Assembly (NCBI GenBank): GCA_964490175.1
Contig: CAZBAI010000004.1
Location: forward strand, 17,460-81,459
Reading direction: 5' to 3'
DNA length: 64,000 nt
DNA from: RGIG3077 sp964490175
GTDB taxonomy: Bacteria; Bacillota; Clostridia; Oscillospirales; Ruminococcaceae
Made by a program: the position numbers and the translations under genes
Shown: positions 27,639 through 35,178 of the stretch, one piece after another
How positions within the stretch are numbered: the stretch's first letter is position 1
How the letters are laid out: each line of letters opens with the position of its first letter
The notes under the pieces: model-generated
Database searches by the model: none
What the model saw: the letters and a program-made list of their open reading frames with translations, nothing else
Told to the model about the DNA's origin: nothing

Positions 27639-29744
27639 TTAATTTGCGTGATTTGCAAATACGGTAGAAAGTCCGCTGACAGGCATATTATAGCTACCGC
27701 TTGTGCGCTCGATAACGGGGTTTCCGTTACCCTGATCCCAAATCACCGCACACATACCGTATTTCTCGGCTTCGCTGAGAACGTCTTCAACCATCGTGCA
27801 CGCAGACGAAGCCTGAACGCCGCTGCCGAATCCGTATTCGCCGATGATTACGGGAATGCCTTTTTCAACAAAATTCGTATTCATCTTCGCAAACTGCGTC
27901 TGCAAAGTGGTTGTGTCGGAAGAATACCATGTTGTCTGCGTTCCGTTTATGCAGAATGCGGCAGGTGTATAATAGTGAACCGACATTGCGATAAAGTCAT
28001 CATCGGGAAGAGTTACATACTGAAGCATTGAGCAGGTTTCGTCGATATCTGTCCAATATCCCGAAATAAGAAGCAACCTTTGAGCGTTGTTTCCGCCCTG
28101 CGCTCTGACCGTTTCAACAAACTTGCAGTTAAGGTTGTTAAGCAAGGTGTAACCCTGCGTTTTGGAAACGCTGTCGAATCCGACTTCGTTCATGCCTTCA
28201 AAAATGAGGTGCTCGTCATATTCGGCAAAATTCTCGCCGATTTGTTCCCATACATATTCATACTTGGAAAGCACGGATGAATCGGTTGCGTAATCGCTGA
28301 TCCACGATTCGTCGCCGTCGGAACAATCCCAGTGCGTGTTGAGAATTACATACATACCCTCATCAATTGCATAATCGACAACCGTATTTACTCTTTGCAT
28401 CCATGTTGTCTGAATTGTGCCGTCCGAGGACATATGCTCCATCCAGGTTACAGGCACACGAACCGTTGAGAAACCGTAGCCTTTAACTGCCTGAATAAGC
28501 GCCTGTGTAACAATCGGGTTGTTCCAGCCGGTTTCGTCGGCAGTAGCCGAGCCTTCATAATATGAATCGAGAGAGTTGCCCAGATTCCAACCGAATCCCA
28601 TATTTGCGACAAATTCATTCGCCGAGCCTGTATATTCGGAAGCGCTCAAATCTCTTATTCCCTCAATATGTCTGAGTATGCCGATTTCATCAACAACATT
28701 TATTGTCGTATCGGTGTTGACATCGGCAAGAGTTGCCACGGAAGAATCAACGGCAAGAATACCGAGAATATGCCTTGCAAGAGAGTAAACGTCTGCTGCA
28801 TTAACAGCGCCGTCGGCATTGATATCACCGAGCTTGGCATCATTTTTCTTCACGTGAATATCTACGCTTTTAAGAGTGAAATATCCGTTTCCGCTGCCGG
28901 AATAATAGCAAATCTGAACAAGGTCGGAATAAAGTCTTTTTTCAATAACCTCGGCGGGAAATTCAACATAAATGCTTGTTTCGTTTTGGGAAACTCCGTC
29001 CCAATCCACATAATAAGGGAATGATGTTGTGTCGCCGCCGACAGTGAACTGTACAGCGCCGTTTGCCCAATACCATGAGCCGTCGTTTGCCGAAATTCCC
29101 GAAACATTCATAGTAATGCCGATAACGGTATCGGTTGCGGCAACGCCCGACATATCGACCGTATAGGAATCGTCAACGTTCATCACCTTATTGCACTCAT
29201 CGGTTGCGGCAACAACGCCCATGTCGATATTGAGAAGCTTGCCGGAAGCGTTGTAATATCGCACATCATCAACCGTGAAAGTGCTGTCATCCCAAGCGGT
29301 AACCTTTAAAAACGAGCCGCCTGTGGGGGTGGAAGCAAAAAATGCCGAGCCGTCAAGTTTTTCAAATGTCAGCGTGTTAAGACCGACGCCGACGGTTTCG
29401 GTGGTGATATATGAGCTGTTGCCGATATATCCGTAATCCCTCGGGCCGAAATAGCACGTTGCCGATTCGGACCAGTTATCCGAGAAATAAACCTCGCCCG
29501 TTGCGCCGCCGTATTCACTGATTTCGGTGGAAACGATGTCAACCTGAATTTCATACACGTTTAATGCGTTTTCAGCCGAAAGCCTGTCGGAAACAAGTTC
29601 AAAATACATATCGTCGCCGGTGGTCCAACTTTCCTGATCTTTCAGCGACTGATGATTGCCGATGCTGCCTGCCGATGCGGAAAGCACGCTTGATGCAGCC
29701 ACGGCAACGGCAGCTGCTGCGGAAAGCAATCTTTTAAATCCCAT
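27639..29744 (-). CDS. secreted GH5 endoglucanase with an internal dockerin (cellulase 1)
   Basis: 701 residues. A signal peptide (MGFKRLLSAAAAVAVAA...) is followed by a beta-rich region of about 270 residues that looks like one or two carbohydrate-binding modules. A dockerin follows at about 306-362 (GDINADGAVNAAD and DVNTDTTINVVD), then a GH5 catalytic domain from about 380 to the end. The acid/base is Glu520 (FEGMNEV) and the nucleophile is Glu636 (IIGEYG); GFGWNLGNSLDS suggests subfamily GH5_4-like enzymes. It cuts beta-1,4-glucans outside the cell and should dock on a scaffoldin cohesin. The ATG at 29744 follows GGAGG; an in-frame ATG at 29768 has none. A cre-like operator lies in the leader. 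Confidence 0.94.
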   Translation of the reverse strand: MGFKRLLSAAAAVAVAASSVLSASAGSIGNHQSLKDQESWTTGDDMYFELVSDRLSAENALNVYEIQVDIVSTEISEYGGATGEVYFSDNWSESATCYFGPRDYGYIGNSSYITTETVGVGLNTLTFEKLDGSAFFASTPTGGSFLKVTAWDDSTFTVDDVRYYNASGKLLNIDMGVVAATDECNKVMNVDDSYTVDMSGVAATDTVIGITMNVSGISANDGSWYWANGAVQFTVGGDTTSFPYYVDWDGVSQNETSIYVEFPAEVIEKRLYSDLVQICYYSGSGNGYFTLKSVDIHVKKNDAKLGDINADGAVNAADVYSLARHILGILAVDSSVATLADVNTDTTINVVDEIGILRHIEGIRDLSASEYTGSANEFVANMGFGWNLGNSLDSYYEGSATADETGWNNPIVTQALIQAVKGYGFSTVRVPVTWMEHMSSDGTIQTTWMQRVNTVVDYAIDEGMYVILNTHWDCSDGDESWISDYATDSSVLSKYEYVWEQIGENFAEYDEHLIFEGMNEVGFDSVSKTQGYTLLNNLNCKFVETVRAQGGNNAQRLLLISGYWTDIDETCSMLQYVTLPDDDFIAMSVHYYTPAAFCINGTQTTWYSSDTTTLQTQFAKMNTNFVEKGIPVIIGEYGFGSGVQASSACTMVEDVLSEAEKYGMCAVIWDQGNGNPVIERTSGSYNMPVSGLSTVFANHAN

Positions 29745-29786
29745 TGCTGTTTTCCTCCTGTTTTTCATTGCTGTAATTTTGTTTAC

Positions 29787-29800
29787 TGATAACGTTTACA
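29787..29800 (-). promoter_or_regulatory. cre-like operator (LacI/CcpA family site)
   Basis: On the minus strand TGTAAACGTTATCA fits the catabolite-responsive element consensus TGWAANCGNTNWCA at every position. It lies just downstream of the cellulase 1 promoter, where CcpA or another LacI-family regulator would block transcription. Confidence 0.75.
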
Positions 29801-29811
29801 ATGATAAAAAT

Positions 29812-29841
29812 ATTATACTATATAGCGATTTGGGTTGTCAA
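29812..29841 (-). promoter_or_regulatory. promoter of cellulase 1
   Basis: On the minus strand TTGACA (29841-29836) and TATAAT (29817-29812) are 18 bases apart. The rest of the 354-base gap 29745-30098 is AT-rich. It should also hold the promoter of the rightward gene, for which TTAACA near 29953 is only a weak candidate. Confidence 0.78.
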
Positions 29842-30098
29842 GAATTTGCCGCTTTGCTTATTGTAAAATTTCAAAAGCGAATTTTGTGCACTTTGCCGAT
29901 TTTTGCCTGTTTTTGCCGTATTCAGCCCATATCAACAAATATTTATTATGTGTTAACAGAATTTCTATGGCATTTTTTACAAAAAAATAGTATAGTTTTA
30001 AAAGATGACGTATATTTTGCCCATTGCTTGCGCCTTTTTGCGAAAGTTATGTGCAAATATACAGCATAAAAGCATCAAATATACGGGAGGTGTTCGTT

Positions 30099-31643
30099 TT
30101 GATTTACGCAGAAACAATCAGCGACCTTATCGCCAAGGCCGGCGAAGCATATGCCGACAGACCCTTTTTGTTCAGCAGAAAAAAAGAAGGCGACAGGTTT
30201 GTCCGCCACAGCTTCAAAACCCTTGCAAAGGATGCACAAGCCGCCGCCGAAGCTTTTATCGAAATCGGTCTTGAACATAAAAAGATTATGATTTTTGCCG
30301 AAAATTCTTATGAGTGGGTGGTTTCCGATTTGGCAATCACTGCATATGCGGGCGTTTCCGTTCCGGTCGATTCGGACTGGATGTCGCTTGATATATGCGA
30401 AATTCTCGACAAGCTCAAAGTCAGCGCCATAATTTATTCCCGCAAGACCGAGCCTGTAATCAACGAAATCAAAGGCGATCATCCGGCACTGAAATACATT
30501 TGCATCGATGACGATTTTGTTGATATTCTTCGCAGGGGCAGAAAGCTTCTCGAAGCCAAAAACGGCAACAGTGAGTTTTTGGAAAAAACCGCAAACAACA
30601 TCTGCAAAATCGTTTCGACAAGCGGCACATCGGGTCACCCGAAAAGCGTGCCGCTGACATCGTGGAATATTCTTTCTTCTCACGAATTTATAAATCGCCG
30701 AATTGATTTGGACAGCGATATTGACGTTTGCTACTGTCCGCTTGATATGCACCACATTTTCGGAAATTATGCAATGCTCTATTGCCTTGCGTGCGGCATT
30801 CCGTTTTATCTGCCCAAAGGCACTTCGAGAATCGCCGAAGATTTGCAAAATCTCAACCCCACATTTATGCTTTCAACCCCTTCGATTCTCAATGCGTTTA
30901 TCGACGCCGTTCCCGAAAAGCTTATGGAAAAATACACAAAGAAGCTTGCAAAACCGGGGCTTTTCTTCTCGGAAAGCTATTTTGAAGAATTTCAAAAGCT
31001 CTTCGGTTCGAGAATGCGTGCGATCATCTGTTCTGCGGCAAAACTGCCCGCAAAGCTCAAGGATACATACTGCAAAATGGGTGTAAGGATTCTTGAGGTT
31101 TACGGGCTGACAGAGGCTTCCGGCCCTGTTTCGATGGACTACATGATAGACAAATTTGCCGAATCGAGCGGCGTTGTGCTTGAAGGGCTTGAAATTGCAA
31201 TATCCGAGCCGGACGAGGACGGTTACGGCGAAATCGCATTGCGAGGCGAAGCGGTGGTGCAAGGCTATTACAAAAATCTTTCGTCAAGCATTACTTTTAT
31301 CGATGACGACGGCTTTTTCCACACGGGCGATATCGGCAAGCTTGACGGCAGCAACCGCCTGTATGTTCTCGGAAGAATCAGCAGAATTGTCATTGCGGGC
31401 AACGGCAAGCACCTTGCGCCGCACAAGATTGAAAATTTGCTTGACGGATATGACGAAATCACATCATCGCTTGTTTATATCAAGGACGATTGCGTGTTTG
31501 CGAAGATTTTTTCGCAGGAATCCGGCTCTAAGGTCATGGAAATCGTTGCGGAGGTCAATTCAAAGCTTCCGGCATATTCAAGGATACAAAGCTACGATTT
31601 AAGCAAGGAAACGCATTCTGCCGCACAACGCAGCGCAGGATAA
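30099..31643 (+). CDS. AMP-binding (acyl-CoA synthetase-like) enzyme
   Basis: 514 residues of the ANL adenylating family. The P-loop motif STSGTSGHPKSVPLT (near residue 180), EVYGLTEASGP, HTGDIGKL and GRISRIVIAGNGKHLAP are present. The start is taken as the TTG at 30099 because GGGAGGTG precedes it by 8 bases; the upstream in-frame ATG has no such site. The protein ends shortly after AYSRIQSYDL, and I do not find the usual C-terminal TGKIKR-like motif whose lysine drives adenylation. It may be an acyl-activating enzyme with altered chemistry or a shortened C-domain. The substrate is unknown. Confidence 0.88.
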   Translation: MIYAETISDLIAKAGEAYADRPFLFSRKKEGDRFVRHSFKTLAKDAQAAAEAFIEIGLEHKKIMIFAENSYEWVVSDLAITAYAGVSVPVDSDWMSLDICEILDKLKVSAIIYSRKTEPVINEIKGDHPALKYICIDDDFVDILRRGRKLLEAKNGNSEFLEKTANNICKIVSTSGTSGHPKSVPLTSWNILSSHEFINRRIDLDSDIDVCYCPLDMHHIFGNYAMLYCLACGIPFYLPKGTSRIAEDLQNLNPTFMLSTPSILNAFIDAVPEKLMEKYTKKLAKPGLFFSESYFEEFQKLFGSRMRAIICSAAKLPAKLKDTYCKMGVRILEVYGLTEASGPVSMDYMIDKFAESSGVVLEGLEIAISEPDEDGYGEIALRGEAVVQGYYKNLSSSITFIDDDGFFHTGDIGKLDGSNRLYVLGRISRIVIAGNGKHLAPHKIENLLDGYDEITSSLVYIKDDCVFAKIFSQESGSKVMEIVAEVNSKLPAYSRIQSYDLSKETHSAAQRSAG

Positions 31644-31670
31644 AAAATACATTTCTCTTCTCCTTACTTA

Positions 31671-31698
31671 GCCGCACTTTTTTGTGCGGCTTATTTTT
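31671..31698 (+). terminator. terminator after the AMP-binding gene
   Basis: A perfect GCCGCAC/GTGCGGC stem with a T6 loop is followed by TTATTTTTT. Confidence 0.88.
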
Positions 31699-31790
31699 TG
31701 CAAATTCATTTTGCATCGGATTGGATTTGCCGCAATTAAAAATTACAAAAAAAATATAATATAAAACCTTTTCAAATGCGAAAAAATGTG

Positions 31791-31819
31791 GTATAATAAA
31801 CGCAAAGCGTTTATTATAC
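31791..31819. repeat. perfect inverted repeat carrying a -10 box, pyk leader (IR1)
   Basis: Two 13-base arms, GTATAATAAACGC and its exact complement, flank a 3-base AAA spacer. The left arm holds TATAAT on the plus strand and the right arm holds TATAAT on the minus strand. It is the first of three inverted repeats in about 120 bases upstream of pyruvate kinase. Confidence 0.85.
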
Positions 31820-31834
31820 ATTTATCTATATGCC

Positions 31835-31870
31835 TTGCACATACGCAAATTACAAATTTGCTCCGTGCAA
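31835..31870. repeat. inverted repeat in the pyk leader (IR2)
   Basis: Outer arms TTGCAC/GTGCAA and inner arms GCAAATT/AATTTGC form an interrupted stem around a 3-base loop. Confidence 0.7.
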
Positions 31871-31878
31871 ATCGGCTG

Positions 31879-31911
31879 ATTATACCATAAACCTTACGGT
31901 TATGGTATAAT
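31879..31911. repeat. inverted repeat carrying a -10 box, pyk leader (IR3)
   Basis: Perfect 12-base arms (ATTATACCATAA and TTATGGTATAAT) flank a 9-base centre. The right arm ends in the TGGTATAAT string seen at other promoters here and is the best candidate -10 for pyk, about 58 bases before the ATG. Confidence 0.8.
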
Positions 31912-31969
31912 ACCAAATATCGAAATTTACACCATTACACATACCATTTAATATATATAGGAGATTAAA

Positions 31970-33385
31970 ATGAAAAAGACAAAAATCATCTGCACAATAG
32001 GCCCTGCCTGCGAAAACGAAGAAATACTCACACAAATGTGCCTTGAGGGAATGAACGTTGCAAGGCTTAACTTTTCGCACGGCACGCACGAGCAACATCA
32101 GGACAAAATCAACCTGATAAAAAAGGTAAGAGAAAAGCTTAATCTGCCGATTGCGATTATGCTTGACACAAAGGGGCCGGAATACCGTATCGGAACTTTT
32201 GAAAACAAAAAAATTAAGCTTAGCGAAGGCGCAACCTTTACCTTTACCACCAACGATATCATCGGCAATGAAACAACCGTTTCGGTAAATTACAAAAAGC
32301 TTATTGACGATATATCCGTCGGCGATACAATCACCGTAAACAACGGACTTGTAATTTTCAAGGTTGAAAAAATCGAGGGCTGCGATGTAATCTGCACAGT
32401 GCTCACCGGCGGCGAGCTTTCCGACAAGAAAAGTATGCACTTCCCCAACAAGGTCATGAAGCATGACTATTTAAGCAAGCATGATAAAGAAGACATTCTT
32501 TTCGGCATTGAAAACGAGGTTGATTTTATTGCGGCAAGTTTTGTTTCCAACAAAAGCGATGTGCAGTCGCTGAGAGATTTTCTCGATGAAAACGGCGGTG
32601 AAAATATCGATATTATCGCTAAAATCGAAAACCGTGCCGGCGTTGAAAACATCGACTCCATTTGCGACCTTGCCGACGGAATCATGGTTGCACGAGGTGA
32701 TTTGGGCGTTGATATTCCGTTTGTCGAAGTGCCCGCAATTCAAAAAATGCTTATTCAAAAGTGCAGAATGCTCGGCAAGCGTGTAATTACCGCAACCGAA
32801 ATGCTTGAATCTATGATTTACAATCCACGCCCGACAAGAGCTGAAATTTCCGACGTTGCAAACGCCGTATACGACGGTGCTTCGGCAATTATGCTTTCGG
32901 GCGAAACCGCCGCAGGCAAATATCCTGTCGATGCGGTGCGAAATATGGCTGAAATTGCCGAATTCACAGAGAATCACATTGATTATAAGCGCTGGTTTTC
33001 AACTACGGAATACAAAATCAAGAATAATCTTGACGCTATTTCACACGCAACCTGCGCAATGGCTATTGACGTAAACGCACGCTGCATTGTCGTCAACTCA
33101 ATATCGGGAAAAACCGCACGAATGGTCAGCCGTTTCCGCTGCCCGGCAGATATTGTGGGAATCACCACAAGCCGCAGGGCGTGGCGTCAGTTAAACCTCA
33201 GCTGGGGTGTAACGCCTGTTTTGAGCGAAGAATACAACTCGCTTGATATTGTTTTTTATCAAGCATTTAACAACGCCAAGAGGATTTTTAATTTAAAATC
33301 GGGCGACAATGTCGTTCTCACAGGCGGTCTTATCAACGGCAATTCCGGCAACACCAACACAATTAAGGTCGAAACCGTAAAATAA
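31970..33385 (+). CDS. pyk: pyruvate kinase
   Basis: 471 residues, full length for the short form without the extra C-terminal PEP-utiliser domain. It converts phosphoenolpyruvate and ADP to pyruvate and ATP, the last glycolytic step. Motifs are MNVARLNFSHG, LDTKGPEYRIG, IIAKIENRAGV, MVARGDLGVD and ITATEMLESMI. The common ATQMLESM has Glu in place of Gln here. The ATG follows AGGAG. The long leader has three stacked inverted repeats, so expression may be controlled there. Confidence 0.97.
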   Translation: MKKTKIICTIGPACENEEILTQMCLEGMNVARLNFSHGTHEQHQDKINLIKKVREKLNLPIAIMLDTKGPEYRIGTFENKKIKLSEGATFTFTTNDIIGNETTVSVNYKKLIDDISVGDTITVNNGLVIFKVEKIEGCDVICTVLTGGELSDKKSMHFPNKVMKHDYLSKHDKEDILFGIENEVDFIAASFVSNKSDVQSLRDFLDENGGENIDIIAKIENRAGVENIDSICDLADGIMVARGDLGVDIPFVEVPAIQKMLIQKCRMLGKRVITATEMLESMIYNPRPTRAEISDVANAVYDGASAIMLSGETAAGKYPVDAVRNMAEIAEFTENHIDYKRWFSTTEYKIKNNLDAISHATCAMAIDVNARCIVVNSISGKTARMVSRFRCPADIVGITTSRRAWRQLNLSWGVTPVLSEEYNSLDIVFYQAFNNAKRIFNLKSGDNVVLTGGLINGNSGNTNTIKVETVK

Positions 33386-33428
33386 AATTCGTTTTTCGAC
33401 CGTGCCTGCAAAATAGGAGGATTTGACC

Positions 33429-34322
33429 GTGAAAAATAATTATTTGAATGAACTGAAGTCACTTTCGCCGAAAAATTTTCTGCTGTTGGCACTTGCCGGA
33501 TTCATCAACGCTTTCGGCGTAACGGTTTTCCTTTCGCCCGTGAAGCTTTATGACAGCGGTATTTCGGGCACTTCAATGCTTTTGTCGCAAGTTGTGCCAA
33601 AACTGACATTATCAATGTTTTTGCTGATACTCAATATACCGCTTTTTTTATACGGCTTAAAAAAGCAAGGTCTTGCCTTTACCGTATATTCGGTATTCGC
33701 AGTCAGCGTTTATTCACTTTGCGCATGGCTGATAACCGATGTGTTGCCGATTGACGTCAGCATAGTTTCTCCCTTAGCCGGCGATGATTTGCTGCTTTGT
33801 GCACTGTTCGGCGGTGTAATTTCCGGCATTGGCAGCGGTCTTACAATACGTTTCGGCGGCGCAATCGACGGAATTGAGGTCATGGCGGTAATTTTTGCCA
33901 AAAAGCTTAACATGACCGTCGGCACATTCGTTATGGTATATAACGTTGTGCTGTATATCATGGCGGGAATCGTTTTGAAAAGCTGGATTCTTCCGCTTTA
34001 TTCAATCGTGACATATGCCGCTGCGCTGAAAACGATTGACTATATCGCAGAGGGTCTTGACCGTTCAAAAGAGGTTATGATTATAACCGAAAAGCCCGAT
34101 GAAATCAGCCGTGCCCTTATCGAGGCGTTTGAATGCGGAACAACAAAAATTTCCGCAAAGGGCGGTTATTCCGATGCAGATAAAACCGTTATATATTTTG
34201 TGGTAAATCGCTTTCAAATCGCACGCATGAGAGATATCATTCACACTATCGACCCTTACGCCTACGTCACCATAAGCGAAGTCGCCGATGTTTTCAAAAG
34301 TGCCGCGGTCGGAAAAAACTAA
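33429..34322 (+). CDS. YitT family membrane protein (DUF161 + DUF2179)
   Basis: 297 residues. Five or six membrane helices carry the YitT start (FINAFGVTVFLSPVKLYDSGISGTS, shortened here) and TIRFGGAIDGIE. A soluble C-terminal DUF2179 domain follows (EVMIITEKPDEISRAL, TKISAKGGYS, DPYAYVTISEV). GTG at 33429 is taken as the start because AGGAGG precedes it by 8 bases; a TTG at 33423 is too close to that site. Function is not established. It lies 43 bases after pyk and may share its transcript. Confidence 0.92.
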   Translation: MKNNYLNELKSLSPKNFLLLALAGFINAFGVTVFLSPVKLYDSGISGTSMLLSQVVPKLTLSMFLLILNIPLFLYGLKKQGLAFTVYSVFAVSVYSLCAWLITDVLPIDVSIVSPLAGDDLLLCALFGGVISGIGSGLTIRFGGAIDGIEVMAVIFAKKLNMTVGTFVMVYNVVLYIMAGIVLKSWILPLYSIVTYAAALKTIDYIAEGLDRSKEVMIITEKPDEISRALIEAFECGTTKISAKGGYSDADKTVIYFVVNRFQIARMRDIIHTIDPYAYVTISEVADVFKSAAVGKN

Positions 34323-34333
34323 ACGTTTAAATA

Positions 34334-34366
34334 AAAAACGCACGGAAATTCATTCCATGCGTTTTT
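34334..34366. terminator. bidirectional terminator between yitT-like and zinc-ribbon genes
   Basis: AAAAACGCA/TGCGTTTTT arms with an inner GGAA/TTCC helix (one mismatch) lie between convergent genes. Confidence 0.85.
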
Positions 34367-34399
34367 GTTTTCTTCAAACGATCTGTCAAATCAGACCTC

Positions 34400-35077
34400 T
34401 TATGACAAGCTGCCTGAATAAATGCACCATTTGCCGTCGATTTTTGCAATCTTGAAAGTGCCGTATTGCTGAATCTCGTCCTTTTTGCCCTTGCAGGTAA
34501 CTTCATAAACACCGTAATAACCGGTTTTAACTTCAACCTTTTCGTCGTACCAATCCTTGATATTGTCTTCAATATCCTCAAGCTCATCTTCGGTCATCTT
34601 TCTGCTGTCGAGAACATTATACGAAATCTTTACATCCTTGCCGACTTCGTCTTCGATATAATCGAGAGTATCGTCGATATCGTCTTCAAATGCTTCTTCG
34701 TAGTCCTTTTTACCGTAATAATCCTTGTAGTATTCAATCATATACTCGGGCTGAAGATCCATATATGCTTCGACATCTTCGTTGATAATAGCCTTTGCTT
34801 CCTTTTTGAGGAGCTTTTCGGCCTTGCTGTTTCCGCCGCCGCCGATAAGCGAAACAAGCAGAATAATTACGATAACAGCGGCTGCGGCAATTCCGATAAC
34901 GGGAAGATATTTCTTGATATCAAAGCCTGTGGTCGCAGCATTGTCGCCTTCGGCAACAGGAACTGCATTTTGAACGGGAGCAGCCTGAACAGGGGCGGCG
35001 TTCTGAGCAGCGGGAGCACCGCAGTTCGGGCAAAACTGTTCATTGCCCATTTCATTTCCGCATTTGTTACATAACAT
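34400..35077 (-). CDS. zinc-ribbon, single-pass membrane protein with acidic extracellular domain
   Basis: 225 residues. An N-terminal zinc ribbon (CNKCGNEM...CPNCG) is followed by an Ala/Pro/Val linker and one membrane helix at about 58-80 (YLPVIGIAAAAVIVIILLVSL). A strongly acidic outer domain follows (EDDIDDTLDYIEDE, TEDELEDIEDNIKDW) and ends in a YGVYEVTCKG...GKWCIY strand pair. The ATG at 35077 follows AAAGGAG. The layout is shared by many Firmicute proteins of unknown role; I do not recognise a specific function. Confidence 0.75.
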   Translation of the reverse strand: MLCNKCGNEMGNEQFCPNCGAPAAQNAAPVQAAPVQNAVPVAEGDNAATTGFDIKKYLPVIGIAAAAVIVIILLVSLIGGGGNSKAEKLLKKEAKAIINEDVEAYMDLQPEYMIEYYKDYYGKKDYEEAFEDDIDDTLDYIEDEVGKDVKISYNVLDSRKMTEDELEDIEDNIKDWYDEKVEVKTGYYGVYEVTCKGKKDEIQQYGTFKIAKIDGKWCIYSGSLS

Positions 35078-35178
35078 AGTCAATTTCTCCTTTAATTATA
35101 AAAAATATTTTCGGGAGTTTTTCTCCCTTTATATGTAACCGAATTAAAATTCGGAAACAAGCCGGTGTTAAAATGCCG

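Noticed and set aside
29953..30098. Promoter of the AMP-binding gene
   Set aside because: TTAACA and AGTATAGT-like strings are present, but spacing and match are too poor to annotate as a feature.
31590..31680. Frameshift at the end of the AMP-binding gene
   Set aside because: The alternative frame gives an LPHNAAQDKK-like end that is not a convincing TGKIKR motif, so a frameshift is not claimed.
33367..33402. Hairpin GGTCGAAA/TTTCGACC as a terminator after pyk
   Set aside because: The left arm lies inside the coding region, the loop is large and no T-run follows.
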